The notes under the pieces were generated by a model. The model was not told where the DNA came from. It searched no databases and saw only the letters and a program-made list of their open reading frames with translations. From contig NZ_CP077062.1 in the NCBI RefSeq assembly GCF_019039255.1, forward strand, positions 682,001 to 746,000: a DNA stretch of 64,000 nt, in the 5' to 3' direction. Positions within the stretch are counted from its first letter, which is position 1, and every line of letters starts with the position of its first letter. This DNA comes from Nocardioides panacis. Lineage in GTDB: Bacteria > Actinomycetota > Actinomycetes > Propionibacteriales > Nocardioidaceae. The position numbers were made by a program, and so were the translations under genes. Positions 10,085-18,144 of this stretch are shown here, one piece after another.

Positions 10085-10977
10085 GGGCCGTCCGCCGATC
10101 CGTCCTGCTCGGCCTGGTGCTCGCCGTGGCCGCGGTGGTGATGCCCCCGTCCACGGTTCGGACCGCGGACACCTCCCTGGTCGTGGTGCGCACCGCCCAG
10201 GCGGTGGACCACCCGCGCTCGGTGGTCTGGATCCTCTGCCTCGGCTCGGACGCCCGCCCCGGGGAACGGCTGATCGGCACCCGCGCGGACGCGATCCAGC
10301 TGGTCGGGCTCAACCTGGACACCGGCGCCGGCACCATGATCGGCGTCCCGCGCGACTCCTACGTGGACATCGCCGGGCACGGCCACGACAAGATCAACGC
10401 CTCCATGACGTACGGCGGCCCGCAGCTGATGGCCGACTCGGTCGGACGACTGGTCGGCGTGCGGCCCGACTACGTGTTCACCACCGGCTTCCTCGGGTTC
10501 CGCGGGATGGTGCGCGCGATCGACGGGGTCACCGTCGACTCGAGGTTCGCGTTCTCCGACCCGGTCCGGCCGCAGGGCTACAAGAAGGGGATCAACCACC
10601 TCAACCCGTTCCAGGCGCTGATCTTCGGCCGGGTCCGGCACCCGCTGCCGCGCGGCGACTTCGACCGGTCGGCCAACCAGCAGGAGCTGCTGCGGAGCAT
10701 CCTGCGCAAGGTGCGGGTGCACCAGTCGGATCCGGGGTTCATGGAGCGCGGGCTGCTGGCGTCGGTGAAGTTCATGGACACCGACCTGACGCCGGCCGAG
10801 CTCTACCGGCTCGCGCAGGCCGTCACCGCGATCCGGCCGGGCAGCCTGCACGGCTGCGTGATCAGCGGGCCGACGGGCGACGCGGGCGGGGCCAGCGTGG
10901 TGTTCCCGGACGTGGCCCAGGCCCGGCGGCTGGGGGACGACGCCCGCAAGGACGGCACCCTGGACCACGGATGTTGA
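10081..10977 (+). CDS. LytR-CpsA-Psr (LCP) family protein
   Basis: A 298-residue envelope protein with an N-terminal membrane anchor (residues about 6-25) and an LCP catalytic domain. Recognisable conserved segments are GTRADAIQLV, GVPRDSYVDI (pyrophosphate-binding Arg), HDKINASMTYGG and RSANQQELLRSI. LCP enzymes transfer undecaprenyl-linked glycopolymers to peptidoglycan outside the membrane. A WecA/TagO-type initiating transferase is encoded at 23394. It is coupled to the preceding lipoprotein gene and is followed by tRNA-Arg on the other strand. Confidence 0.88.
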   Translation: MRAVRRSVLLGLVLAVAAVVMPPSTVRTADTSLVVVRTAQAVDHPRSVVWILCLGSDARPGERLIGTRADAIQLVGLNLDTGAGTMIGVPRDSYVDIAGHGHDKINASMTYGGPQLMADSVGRLVGVRPDYVFTTGFLGFRGMVRAIDGVTVDSRFAFSDPVRPQGYKKGINHLNPFQALIFGRVRHPLPRGDFDRSANQQELLRSILRKVRVHQSDPGFMERGLLASVKFMDTDLTPAELYRLAQAVTAIRPGSLHGCVISGPTGDAGGASVVFPDVAQARRLGDDARKDGTLDHGC

Positions 10978-10979
10978 GC

Positions 10980-11055
10980 TGGTGCCCCCCGGTAGGATTC
11001 GAACCTACGCCACCGCCTCCGGAGGGCGGTGCTCTATCCCCTGAGCTACGGGGGC
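10980..11055 (-). tRNA. tRNA-Arg (CCG)
   Basis: Cloverleaf read on the minus strand. The 5' acceptor is GCCCCCG, followed by a D-arm with GCTC/GAGC, an anticodon stem CCGCC/GGCGG with loop CTCCGGA (anticodon CCG), a T-arm GTAGG-TTCGAAT-CCTAC, and an encoded CCA end. The 3' acceptor strand is one base too long: CGGGGGGC where CGGGGGC would pair with the 5' strand. This leaves a bulged G in a six-base homopolymer (10985-10990). The gene is otherwise canonical, so a base-call error is likely. Confidence 0.93.
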
Positions 11056-11094
11056 TCATGGTGCGGGACGAGCGTACATGACGTGGGAGGACCC

Positions 11095-11500
11095 GTGATG
11101 GGGGGCAAGGTCTCGACGCCGCCGGGTGCTGCCCGGGTGCTGGTCGTCGACGACTCCGCCGCCATCCGCACGCTGATCGTGGTGAACCTCCGGCTCGAGG
11201 GGTACGACGTCCGCGAGGCCGACGACGGCGAGCACGCTCTCGAGGTCGTGGGGGGAGTGGCGCCCCGACGTGATCACCCTCGACGTGGTGATGCCCCGGC
11301 TGGACGGCTTCGCGACCCTGGAGCGGCTGCGGGCCGACCCGGACACCGTGGACATCCCGGTCGTCCTGGTCACCGCCCGGGCGCAGGTCGCCGACCGGGA
11401 GCGGGGCGACGCGCTCGGCGTCGACGCCTACCTCACCAAGCCGTTCGAGCCGGCCCACCTGGTCGAGGTCGTCGGCGCCCTGGCCCGCACCGGCCCGTAG
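11095..11500 (+). pseudogene. single-domain response regulator, frameshifted by one base
   Basis: CheY-like receiver domain without an output domain. The N-terminal half (RVLVVDDSAAIRTLI, acidic pocket) starts at GTG 11095 or ATG 11098 after GGAGG. The C-terminal half (ITLDVVMPRLDGF with the phospho-acceptor Asp, then VLVTA and the conserved Lys in AYLTKPF) is in another frame. Removing one G from the six-G run at 11250-11255 joins them as EVVGEWRPDVITLD, exactly the expected sequence. The reconstructed protein is about 134 residues. Likely a functional gene with a homopolymer error; no cognate kinase is adjacent. Confidence 0.82.
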
Positions 11501-11513
11501 CCCGCGCCGCCGA

Positions 11514-11519
11514 TACCCT
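11514..11519 (+). promoter_or_regulatory. -10 box of leaderless argS promoter
   Basis: TACCCT ends 6 bases before the GTG at 11526; probable promoter of the argS-lysA-hom-thrC-thrB run. Confidence 0.5.
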
Positions 11520-11525
11520 GGGGCG

Positions 11526-13193
11526 GTGAATCCCGAACAGCTGTCCGCCGCGATCGTCCAGGCCCTCGAGGCCCTCGTCCAGGAGGGCTCCCTGAGCCTG
11601 CCCGACGGGGTGCCCGCCACGGTGGTCGTCGAGCGCCCGCGCAACCGGGAGCACGGTGACTACGCCACCAATGTCGCGCTGCAGCTGGCCAAGAAGGCCG
11701 GCGTGCCGCCGCGCGACCTCGCGACCGCGCTGGCGGCCCGGCTGGCCGAGGCCGACGGCGTCGCGAGCGCCGAGGTCGCCGGGCCGGGCTTCCTGAACAT
11801 CCGCGTCGAGGCCGGTGCGCAGGGTGCGGTCGCCGCGCAGGTCGTCGAGGCCGGCGCGTCGTACGGCACCACGCAGACGCTGGCCGGCACCCGGTTCAAC
11901 GTCGAGTTCATCTCGGCGAACCCGACCGGCCCGATCCACCTGGGGCACACCCGCTGGGCGGTGGTGGGCGACGCCATCGCGCGGGTGCTGGAGGCCGCCG
12001 GCGCCGAGGTCGCCCGGGAGTTCTACATCAACGACCGCGGCAACCAGATGGACAAGTTCGGCGCTTCGCTGGAGGCCGTGGCGCTCGGCCTGCCGGTGCC
12101 CGAGGACGGCTACCTCGGCGACTACGTGCACGACCTCTCCCGCCGGGTGGTGGAGGAGAACCCGCACATCCTCGACCTGCCCGAGGGGGAGCGGGTGGTG
12201 GCCTTCCGGGAGGCGGGCTACAAGATCCAGCTCGCCGAGCAGCAGGAGCAGCTCGGTGGCTTCCGGACCAACTTCGACGTGTGGTTCTCCGAGCGGAGCC
12301 TGCACGACGGGGACAAGGTCAGCAGGAGCCTGGAGAAGCTCCGCGGGCAGGGCCACCTCTACGACGCCGACGGCGCGCTGTGGATGCGGACCACCGACTT
12401 CGGCGACGACAAGGACCGGGTGCTCGTCCGGTCCAACGGCGAGCTGACCTACTTCGCCTCGGACGCGGCCTACTACGTCGACAAGCGCGAGCGTGGCTTC
12501 GACGTGTGCCTGTACCTCCTCGGCGCCGACCACCACGGGTACGTCGGCCGGCTGAAGGCCATGGCCGCGTGCACCGGGGACGACCCGAGCCGCACGCTCG
12601 AGGTGCTGATCGGCCAGCTGGTCAAGATCCTGCGCGGCGGCGAGGAGATCCGGCTCAGCAAGCGGGCCGGCACGATCGTCACGCTGCAGGAGCTCGTCGA
12701 GATGATCGGCGTGGACTCGCTGCGCTACACGCTCTCGCGCTACCCCGCGGACTCGCCGCTGACCCTCGACGTCGAGGAGATCACCCGGCAGGCCTCGGAC
12801 AACCCGGTGTTCTACGTGCAGTACGCCCACGCCCGGCTGTCCGCGGTGCTGCGCAACGGCGCCGACCTGGGGCTGACCCCGCCGCGCGGCGACGCGTTCG
12901 ACCCCGCGCTGCTCGCCCACGAGAAGGAGGGCGAGCTGCTGCGCGCGCTCGCCGAGTTCCCGCGGGTGATCGCCACCGCCGCGGAGCTCCGTGAGCCGCA
13001 CCGGGTGGCCCGCTACCTGGAGGACACGGCGTCGAAGTTCCACCGGTTCTACGACGCCTGCCGCGTGCTGCCCATGGGCGAGGAGGACCCGGCGCCGATC
13101 CACGCCGCCCGCTTGCTGCTCGTCGAGGCGACCCGCACCGTGATCGCCAACGGCCTGCGGCTGCTCGGCGTCTCCGCGCCGGAGCGGATGTAA
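11526..13193 (+). CDS. argS: arginyl-tRNA synthetase
   Basis: Class I aminoacyl-tRNA synthetase of 555 residues that charges tRNA-Arg with arginine in the cytoplasm. The N-terminal Add1 domain is followed by the HIGH-type motif (PTGPIHLGH), the KMSK-equivalent (RLSKRAGT) and a DALR anticodon-binding C-terminus. The GTG start has a TACCCT box 6 bases upstream and no Shine-Dalgarno sequence, suggesting leaderless initiation. The stop TAA shares one base with the lysA ATG. The argS-lysA-hom-thrC-thrB order is typical of Actinobacteria. Confidence 0.97.
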   Translation: MNPEQLSAAIVQALEALVQEGSLSLPDGVPATVVVERPRNREHGDYATNVALQLAKKAGVPPRDLATALAARLAEADGVASAEVAGPGFLNIRVEAGAQGAVAAQVVEAGASYGTTQTLAGTRFNVEFISANPTGPIHLGHTRWAVVGDAIARVLEAAGAEVAREFYINDRGNQMDKFGASLEAVALGLPVPEDGYLGDYVHDLSRRVVEENPHILDLPEGERVVAFREAGYKIQLAEQQEQLGGFRTNFDVWFSERSLHDGDKVSRSLEKLRGQGHLYDADGALWMRTTDFGDDKDRVLVRSNGELTYFASDAAYYVDKRERGFDVCLYLLGADHHGYVGRLKAMAACTGDDPSRTLEVLIGQLVKILRGGEEIRLSKRAGTIVTLQELVEMIGVDSLRYTLSRYPADSPLTLDVEEITRQASDNPVFYVQYAHARLSAVLRNGADLGLTPPRGDAFDPALLAHEKEGELLRALAEFPRVIATAAELREPHRVARYLEDTASKFHRFYDACRVLPMGEEDPAPIHAARLLLVEATRTVIANGLRLLGVSAPERM

Positions 13194-14596
13194 TGGCCCG
13201 CGCGCACGAGGCCGGCTGGGCGCACGGCGAGGGGTTCTCCCGCGGGCCGGCCTGGCTGCGTCCCCCCGAGGACGTGAACGCCCTGGTCCCGCTGCTGTGG
13301 TCCTCGACCGCCCGCAAGACCGACGACGGCGCCCTCGAGGTGGGCGGCGTCGACCTGCGCGCGCTGGTCGCCGAGCACGGCTCACCGGCCTACGTCCTGG
13401 ACGAGGCCGACTTCCGGTCGCGGGCCCGGGCGTTCCGCGACGCGTTCGCCGGCTACGACGTCTACTACGCCGGCAAGGCGTTCCTGTGCACGACGGTCGC
13501 CCGGTGGGTCGCGGAGGAGGGCCTGAGCCTCGACGTCTGCTCGGCCGGCGAGCTCACCGTCGCGCTGCGGGCCGGGTTCGACCCGGCCCGGATCGGCTAC
13601 CACGGCAACAACAAGACCACCGCCGAGCTGCGCCGCGCGGTGACCGCGGGTGTCGGCCGGGTCGTCGTCGACTCGTTCCAGGAGATCGAGCGGCTGGCCG
13701 CGGTGACCCGCGAGCTGGGGGCGACCGCTCGGGTGCTGGTCCGGGTGACCGCCGGCGTCGAGGCGCACACCCACGAGTACATCGCCACCGCCCACGAGGA
13801 CCAGAAGTTCGGCTTCTCGATCACCTCGGGCGACGCGCTGGACGCCGTACGACGGGTGCTGGACGCGCCCGGGCTCGAGCTGCGCGGGCTGCACTCGCAC
13901 ATCGGGTCGCAGATCTTCGACACCTCCGGGTTCGAGGTCGCCGCGCGCCGGGTGCTGTCGCTGCACGCCCAAGTGTCCTCCGAGCTCGGCGTGACGATGC
14001 CCGAGATGGACCTCGGCGGCGGCTTCGGCATCGCCTACACCACCCAGGACGACCCCTCCGACCCCGCCCAGCTGGCCACCGAGCTGACCAAGATCGTCGA
14101 GCACGAGGCCCGGGCGCTCGGCATCGAGGTGCCGGAGCTCTCGATCGAGCCGGGCCGGGCGATCGTCGGGCCGGCGATGTGCACGGTCTACGAGATCGGC
14201 ACCGTCAAGGAGGTCGGCCTCGACGCCGGCGCCCGCCGCACCTACGTCTCGGTCGACGGCGGGATGAGCGACAACATCCGCACCGCGCTGTACGACGCCG
14301 ACTACTCGTGCACGATCGCGTCACGCCGCTCGGAGGCTACCCCGGTGCTCGGCCGCGTGGTGGGTAAGCACTGCGAGGCCGGCGACATCGTCGTCAAGGA
14401 CGAGTTCGTGCCCGGCGACCTCGTCCCGGGGGACCTGCTGGCGGTGCCCGGGACCGGTGCCTACTGCCGCTCGATGGCCAGCAACTACAACCACGCGCTG
14501 CGCCCGCCGGTGCTGGCGGTCCGCGACGGAGCGGTCACGATCGCCGTCCGTCGTGAGACGGAGGACGATCTGCTGCGCACGGACGTGGGAGCCTGA
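13193..14596 (+). CDS. lysA: diaminopimelate decarboxylase
   Basis: PLP-dependent fold-type III decarboxylase of 467 residues that makes L-lysine from meso-diaminopimelate. The PLP lysine is in YYAGKAF. Other conserved segments are GLHSHIGSQIF, IEPGRAIVGPA and the C-terminal VPGTGAYCRSMASNYN, which contributes to the active site. ATG 13193 overlaps the argS stop (TAATG), giving translational coupling. A genuine C6 run near the start (13262-13267) is in frame, unlike the disrupted runs elsewhere in the window. Confidence 0.97.
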   Translation: MARAHEAGWAHGEGFSRGPAWLRPPEDVNALVPLLWSSTARKTDDGALEVGGVDLRALVAEHGSPAYVLDEADFRSRARAFRDAFAGYDVYYAGKAFLCTTVARWVAEEGLSLDVCSAGELTVALRAGFDPARIGYHGNNKTTAELRRAVTAGVGRVVVDSFQEIERLAAVTRELGATARVLVRVTAGVEAHTHEYIATAHEDQKFGFSITSGDALDAVRRVLDAPGLELRGLHSHIGSQIFDTSGFEVAARRVLSLHAQVSSELGVTMPEMDLGGGFGIAYTTQDDPSDPAQLATELTKIVEHEARALGIEVPELSIEPGRAIVGPAMCTVYEIGTVKEVGLDAGARRTYVSVDGGMSDNIRTALYDADYSCTIASRRSEATPVLGRVVGKHCEAGDIVVKDEFVPGDLVPGDLLAVPGTGAYCRSMASNYNHALRPPVLAVRDGAVTIAVRRETEDDLLRTDVGA

Positions 14597-14600
14597 TCCC

Positions 14601-15911
14601 GTGAACACGAGCTCGAGGAAACCGCTGAGGCTCGCCCTGCTCGGCTGCGGGTCGGTCGGCAGCCAGGTCGTGCGCCTGCTGCGCGAGCAGGCCGACGACC
14701 TGACCGCGCGGACCGGCGCGGAGATCGAGCTGGTCGGCGTCGCCGTACGACGGCCGGACCTGCAGCGCGACGCCGAGGTGCCGCGCGAGCTGCTCACCAC
14801 CGACGCCGTGGGCCTGGTGTCGCGCGGCGACCTGGACCTGGTCGTGGAGGTGATCGGCGGCATCGAGCCGGCCCGCTCGCTGATCCTGACCGCGCTGGAG
14901 AACGGCGCGTCGGTGGTCACCGCCAACAAGGCGCTGCTCGCCGAGGACGGCAGCACGCTGTTCGCCGCGGCCGAGAAGGCCAACCGCGACCTCTACTACG
15001 AGGCCGCGGTCGCCGGCGCGATCCCGATCATCCGGCCGCTGCGCGAGTCGCTGGCCGGCGACCGGGTCCGCCGGGTGCTGGGCATCGTGAACGGCACCAC
15101 CAACTTCATCCTCGACAAGATGGACACCCTCGGCAGCGGGTTCGCCGAGGTGCTCGAGGAGGCCCAGGCGCTCGGGTACGCCGAGGCCGACCCGACGGCC
15201 GACGTGGAGGGGTACGACGCCGCCGCGAAGGCCGCGATCCTCGCCAGCCTCGCGTTCCACACCCGGGTGACCGCCGCCGACGTCTACCGCGAGGGCATCT
15301 CGGAGGTCAGCGCCTCCGACGTCGCCTCGGCCCGGGACATGGACAGCGTCGTCAAGCTGCTCGCGATCTGCGAGCTCCGCGACGGCCCGAACGGCCCGGC
15401 CGTCTCGGCGCGCGTGCACCCCGCGATGATCCCCAGGTCGCACCCGCTGGCCAGCGTCCGCGGCGCCTACAACGCGGTCTTCGTGGAGAGCGAGGCCGCC
15501 GGCCAGCTGATGTTCTACGGCCCCGGCGCCGGCGGGTCGCCGACCGCGAGCGCGGTGCTCGGCGACCTGGTGACGGTCGCCCGCAACCGGCTCAACGACG
15601 TGCGCGGCCCGGGGGAGTCGGCCTACGCCCAGTGCGAGGTGCTGCCGATGGGCGACACCCTGACCCGCTACCACGTGGCGCTCGACGTCGACGACCGCAC
15701 CGGCGTGCTGGCGGCCGTGGCCCAGGCCTTCGCCGAGCACGGCGTCTCGATCCAGACCGTCCGCCAGGAGGGTCACGGCGACGACGCGCAGCTCGTCGTG
15801 GTCTCGCACCGCGCCACCGACGCGGCGCTGTCCGCGACCGTCGAGGATCTGCGGGCCCGGGACTTCGTGCACGACGTGTCCTCGGTGATGCGCGTCGAGG
15901 GGGACTCCTGA
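14601..15911 (+). CDS. hom: homoserine dehydrogenase
   Basis: NAD(P)-dependent homoserine dehydrogenase of 436 residues, in the aspartate-family pathway to Thr and Met. The Rossmann motif [11 protein letters not shown] is at residues about 14-24, and the catalytic region includes TANKALL and [13 protein letters not shown]-terminal ACT domain ([15 protein letters not shown]) implies feedback control by threonine. GTG 14601 begins 4 bases after lysA; the open frame extends further upstream within lysA but without support. The stop overlaps thrC (TGATG). Confidence 0.97.
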   Translation: MNTSSRKPLRLALLGCGSVGSQVVRLLREQADDLTARTGAEIELVGVAVRRPDLQRDAEVPRELLTTDAVGLVSRGDLDLVVEVIGGIEPARSLILTALENGASVVTANKALLAEDGSTLFAAAEKANRDLYYEAAVAGAIPIIRPLRESLAGDRVRRVLGIVNGTTNFILDKMDTLGSGFAEVLEEAQALGYAEADPTADVEGYDAAAKAAILASLAFHTRVTAADVYREGISEVSASDVASARDMDSVVKLLAICELRDGPNGPAVSARVHPAMIPRSHPLASVRGAYNAVFVESEAAGQLMFYGPGAGGSPTASAVLGDLVTVARNRLNDVRGPGESAYAQCEVLPMGDTLTRYHVALDVDDRTGVLAAVAQAFAEHGVSIQTVRQEGHGDDAQLVVVSHRATDAALSATVEDLRARDFVHDVSSVMRVEGDS

Positions 15912-17005
15912 TGAGCACCACCGAGTCCGGGGTGGTGACCGGCGCCCACCAGTGGCGCGGCGTCATCGAGGAGTACCGCTCCTGGCTGGACATCCCGGAC
16001 AGCACCCCGACCATCACCCTGCGCGAGGGCGGCACCCCGCTCGTCGACAGCCGCTGGCTCTCGGAGCTGACCGGCGCCGAGGTGTGGCTCAAGGTCGAGG
16101 GCGACAACCCCACCGGCTCCTTCAAGGACCGCGGCATGACCGTCGCGCTGTCGGTGGCGGTCGGCGAGGGCGCCGAGGCGGTCGTGTGCGCCTCGACGGG
16201 CAACACCTCCGCCTCGATGGCGGCGTACGCCGCGCGGGCCCGGATCAAGCCGCTGGTGCTGGTGCCGCAGGGCAAGATCGCCGCCGGCAAGCTGGCCCAG
16301 GCGATCGTGCACGGCGCCCAGGTGATCATGGTCCGCGGCAACTTCGACGACTGCCTGCGGCTCTCCCGCGGGCTCGCCGCCGACTACCCGGTCGCGCTGG
16401 TCAACTCGGTGAACCCGATGCGCCTGGAGGGGCAGAAGACCGCCTCCTTCGAGATCGTCGACTTCCTCGGTGACGCCCCGGACGTGCACGTCCTGCCCGT
16501 GGGCAACGCCGGCAACATCTCGGCGTACTGGAAGGGCTACACCGAGTACGCCCGCGCCGGCCGGAGCACGCGGACCCCGCGGATGCTCGGCTGGCAGGCC
16601 GCCGGCGCCTCGCCGCTGGTCTCGGGCGCGCCGGTCAGCGATCCCGAGACCGTCGCCTCCGCCATCCGGATCGGCAACCCCGCCTCGTGGCACCTCGCGG
16701 TCGCGGCGGCCTCCGAGTCCGGCGGCCGGTTCCGCGCGGTCACCGACGAGCAGATCCTCACCGCGCAGCGCGCGCTGGCGGCCAACGACGGGGTGTTCGT
16801 CGAGCCCGCCTCGGCGGCCGGGGTGGCCGGCCTGCTCACCGAGGTCGCCGAGGGCACGTCGTACGCCGGCCGGCAGGTCGTCGTGACGGTGACCGGCCAC
16901 GGCCTCAAGGACATCGACACCGCCCTGTCCACGTTCACCGACCTGGTCGACACGGTGGTCGACGCCGACGTCGACGCGGCCGCAGAGGCGGCGGGGCTGC
17001 GTTGA
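15911..17005 (+). CDS. thrC: threonine synthase
   Basis: PLP-dependent fold-type II enzyme of 364 residues that converts O-phosphohomoserine to threonine. The PLP lysine is K72 in [11 protein letters not shown]. The phosphate-binding loop is GNAGN ([16 protein letters not shown]), and the Ser/Thr-rich segment ASTGNTSAS is conserved. The ATG shares a base with the hom stop, and the gene ends in TTGA overlapping the thrB start, so hom-thrC-thrB is one translational chain. Confidence 0.97.
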   Translation: MSTTESGVVTGAHQWRGVIEEYRSWLDIPDSTPTITLREGGTPLVDSRWLSELTGAEVWLKVEGDNPTGSFKDRGMTVALSVAVGEGAEAVVCASTGNTSASMAAYAARARIKPLVLVPQGKIAAGKLAQAIVHGAQVIMVRGNFDDCLRLSRGLAADYPVALVNSVNPMRLEGQKTASFEIVDFLGDAPDVHVLPVGNAGNISAYWKGYTEYARAGRSTRTPRMLGWQAAGASPLVSGAPVSDPETVASAIRIGNPASWHLAVAAASESGGRFRAVTDEQILTAQRALAANDGVFVEPASAAGVAGLLTEVAEGTSYAGRQVVVTVTGHGLKDIDTALSTFTDLVDTVVDADVDAAAEAAGLR

Positions 17006-17913
17006 CCACGCTCGTGTCCGGGCCGGTGACGGTCTCGGTGCCGGCGACGAGCGCGAACCTCGGTCCCGGCTTCGACGCGCTCGGGCTCGCGCTCGACCAC
17101 CGCGACCGGGTGACCGCCGAGGTGGTCGACGAGCCCGGTGTCCGGATCACGGTGTCCGGGATGGGGGAGGGCAGCGTGCCGCTCGACGAGCGGCACCTGG
17201 TCTACCGCTCGATGCTCGCCGCGTTCGCCCACATGGGGCACGCGGTGCCCGGCCTCCGGCTGCACTGCGAGAACGTCGTGCCGCACGCCCGCGGGCTCGG
17301 CTCCTCCTCGGCGGCCATCGTCGCCGGCGTCTGCGTGGCCCGGGGCCTCGTGGGCGGCGGCTCGCTGCTGATGGACGACGACGCGGTGTTCGCACTCGCC
17401 GCCGACCTCGAGGGGCACCCGGACAACGTGGCCCCGGCGCTGTACGGCGGCTTCACCGTCGCCTGGCGCGAGGGGGAGCGGTTCCGGGCCACCACGCTGG
17501 CCGTCGACCCGCGGGTCCAGGTCGTAGCGCTCGTGCCGCCGGTCGGCGTCGAGACGTCGGTGGCCCGGGGCCTGCTGCCCGCGACCGTGTCGCACGGCGA
17601 CGCCGCCGCCAACGCGGGACGTGCGGCGCTGCTGGTGGCGGCCCTGGGGCGGCAGCCCGAGCTGCTGCTGCCCGCGACCGAGGACCGGCTGCACCAGGGC
17701 TACCGGGAGCCGGCGATGCCGGACTCGCTGCGGCTGGTGCGCGCCCTGCGCGCCGACGGCCTCGCCGCGGTGGTCTCGGGCGCCGGGCCGACCGTGCTGG
17801 TGCTCACCGACCGCAGCCAGCAGCGGGTGGTGGCCGGGAGGGCCCCTGAGGGCTGGACCGCGCTGACCGTCCCGATCGACGCGGACGGTGCCCGCGTCGA
17901 CCTTCCGGAGTAG
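17002..17913 (+). CDS. thrB: homoserine kinase
   Basis: GHMP-family kinase of 303 residues that phosphorylates homoserine. It shows the N-terminal [20 protein letters not shown], the ATP loop [16 protein letters not shown] (motif 2) and a C-terminal GAGPTVL motif. I place the start at TTG 17002, which overlaps the thrC stop (TTGA). GTG 17014, four codons downstream, is the alternative. It is the last gene of the argS-lysA-hom-thrC-thrB run; 231 bases of rho leader follow. Confidence 0.95.
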   Translation: MTTLVSGPVTVSVPATSANLGPGFDALGLALDHRDRVTAEVVDEPGVRITVSGMGEGSVPLDERHLVYRSMLAAFAHMGHAVPGLRLHCENVVPHARGLGSSSAAIVAGVCVARGLVGGGSLLMDDDAVFALAADLEGHPDNVAPALYGGFTVAWREGERFRATTLAVDPRVQVVALVPPVGVETSVARGLLPATVSHGDAAANAGRAALLVAALGRQPELLLPATEDRLHQGYREPAMPDSLRLVRALRADGLAAVVSGAGPTVLVLTDRSQQRVVAGRAPEGWTALTVPIDADGARVDLPE

Positions 17914-18037
17914 CCGTCCGGGACGATCCCGAGGTGCTAGGCTGCCGGTGCGCCGGTGACCGTGGTGCGTAACGACGCGCCGAGCAGCGATTCACGCGGC
18001 CGCGCATTTCTCTCCCGCCTCCTCCGTCCTGCCTCGT

Positions 18038-18059
18038 CCCTCGGTGCTTCGCACCGGGG
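18038..18059 (+). promoter_or_regulatory. hairpin in rho leader
   Basis: CGGTGC-TTC-GCACCG extends outward to a 9-bp stem (one G-T pair) about 85 bases upstream of the rho GTG. No T-tract follows. The 231-bp thrB-rho gap (17914-18144) otherwise holds no gene. A leader hairpin before rho could take part in autoregulation, which is known for rho in other bacteria; here this is inference. Confidence 0.35.
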
Positions 18060-18144
18060 TGGGGACACCAGGTCGAGGAGCGGAACCACATTGAACGAGG
18101 CCGCCGGCGACGCCGGATCGGTCCGAACGTGGGAAGGACCTCAC

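Noticed and set aside
11250-11255. Programmed ribosomal frameshifting at the G6 runs
   Set aside because: No slippery heptamer with a downstream pseudoknot was seen, the affected genes are unrelated, and the tRNA carries the same kind of extra base, which frameshifting cannot explain.
13262-13267. C6 run near the lysA start as another indel
   Set aside because: The frame is consistent on both sides and one base fewer would break lysA.
18038-18059. Intrinsic terminator of the thr operon
   Set aside because: The hairpin lies about 125 bases after thrB and has no T-tract; a rho-leader role is at least as likely, so it was listed only as a leader hairpin.
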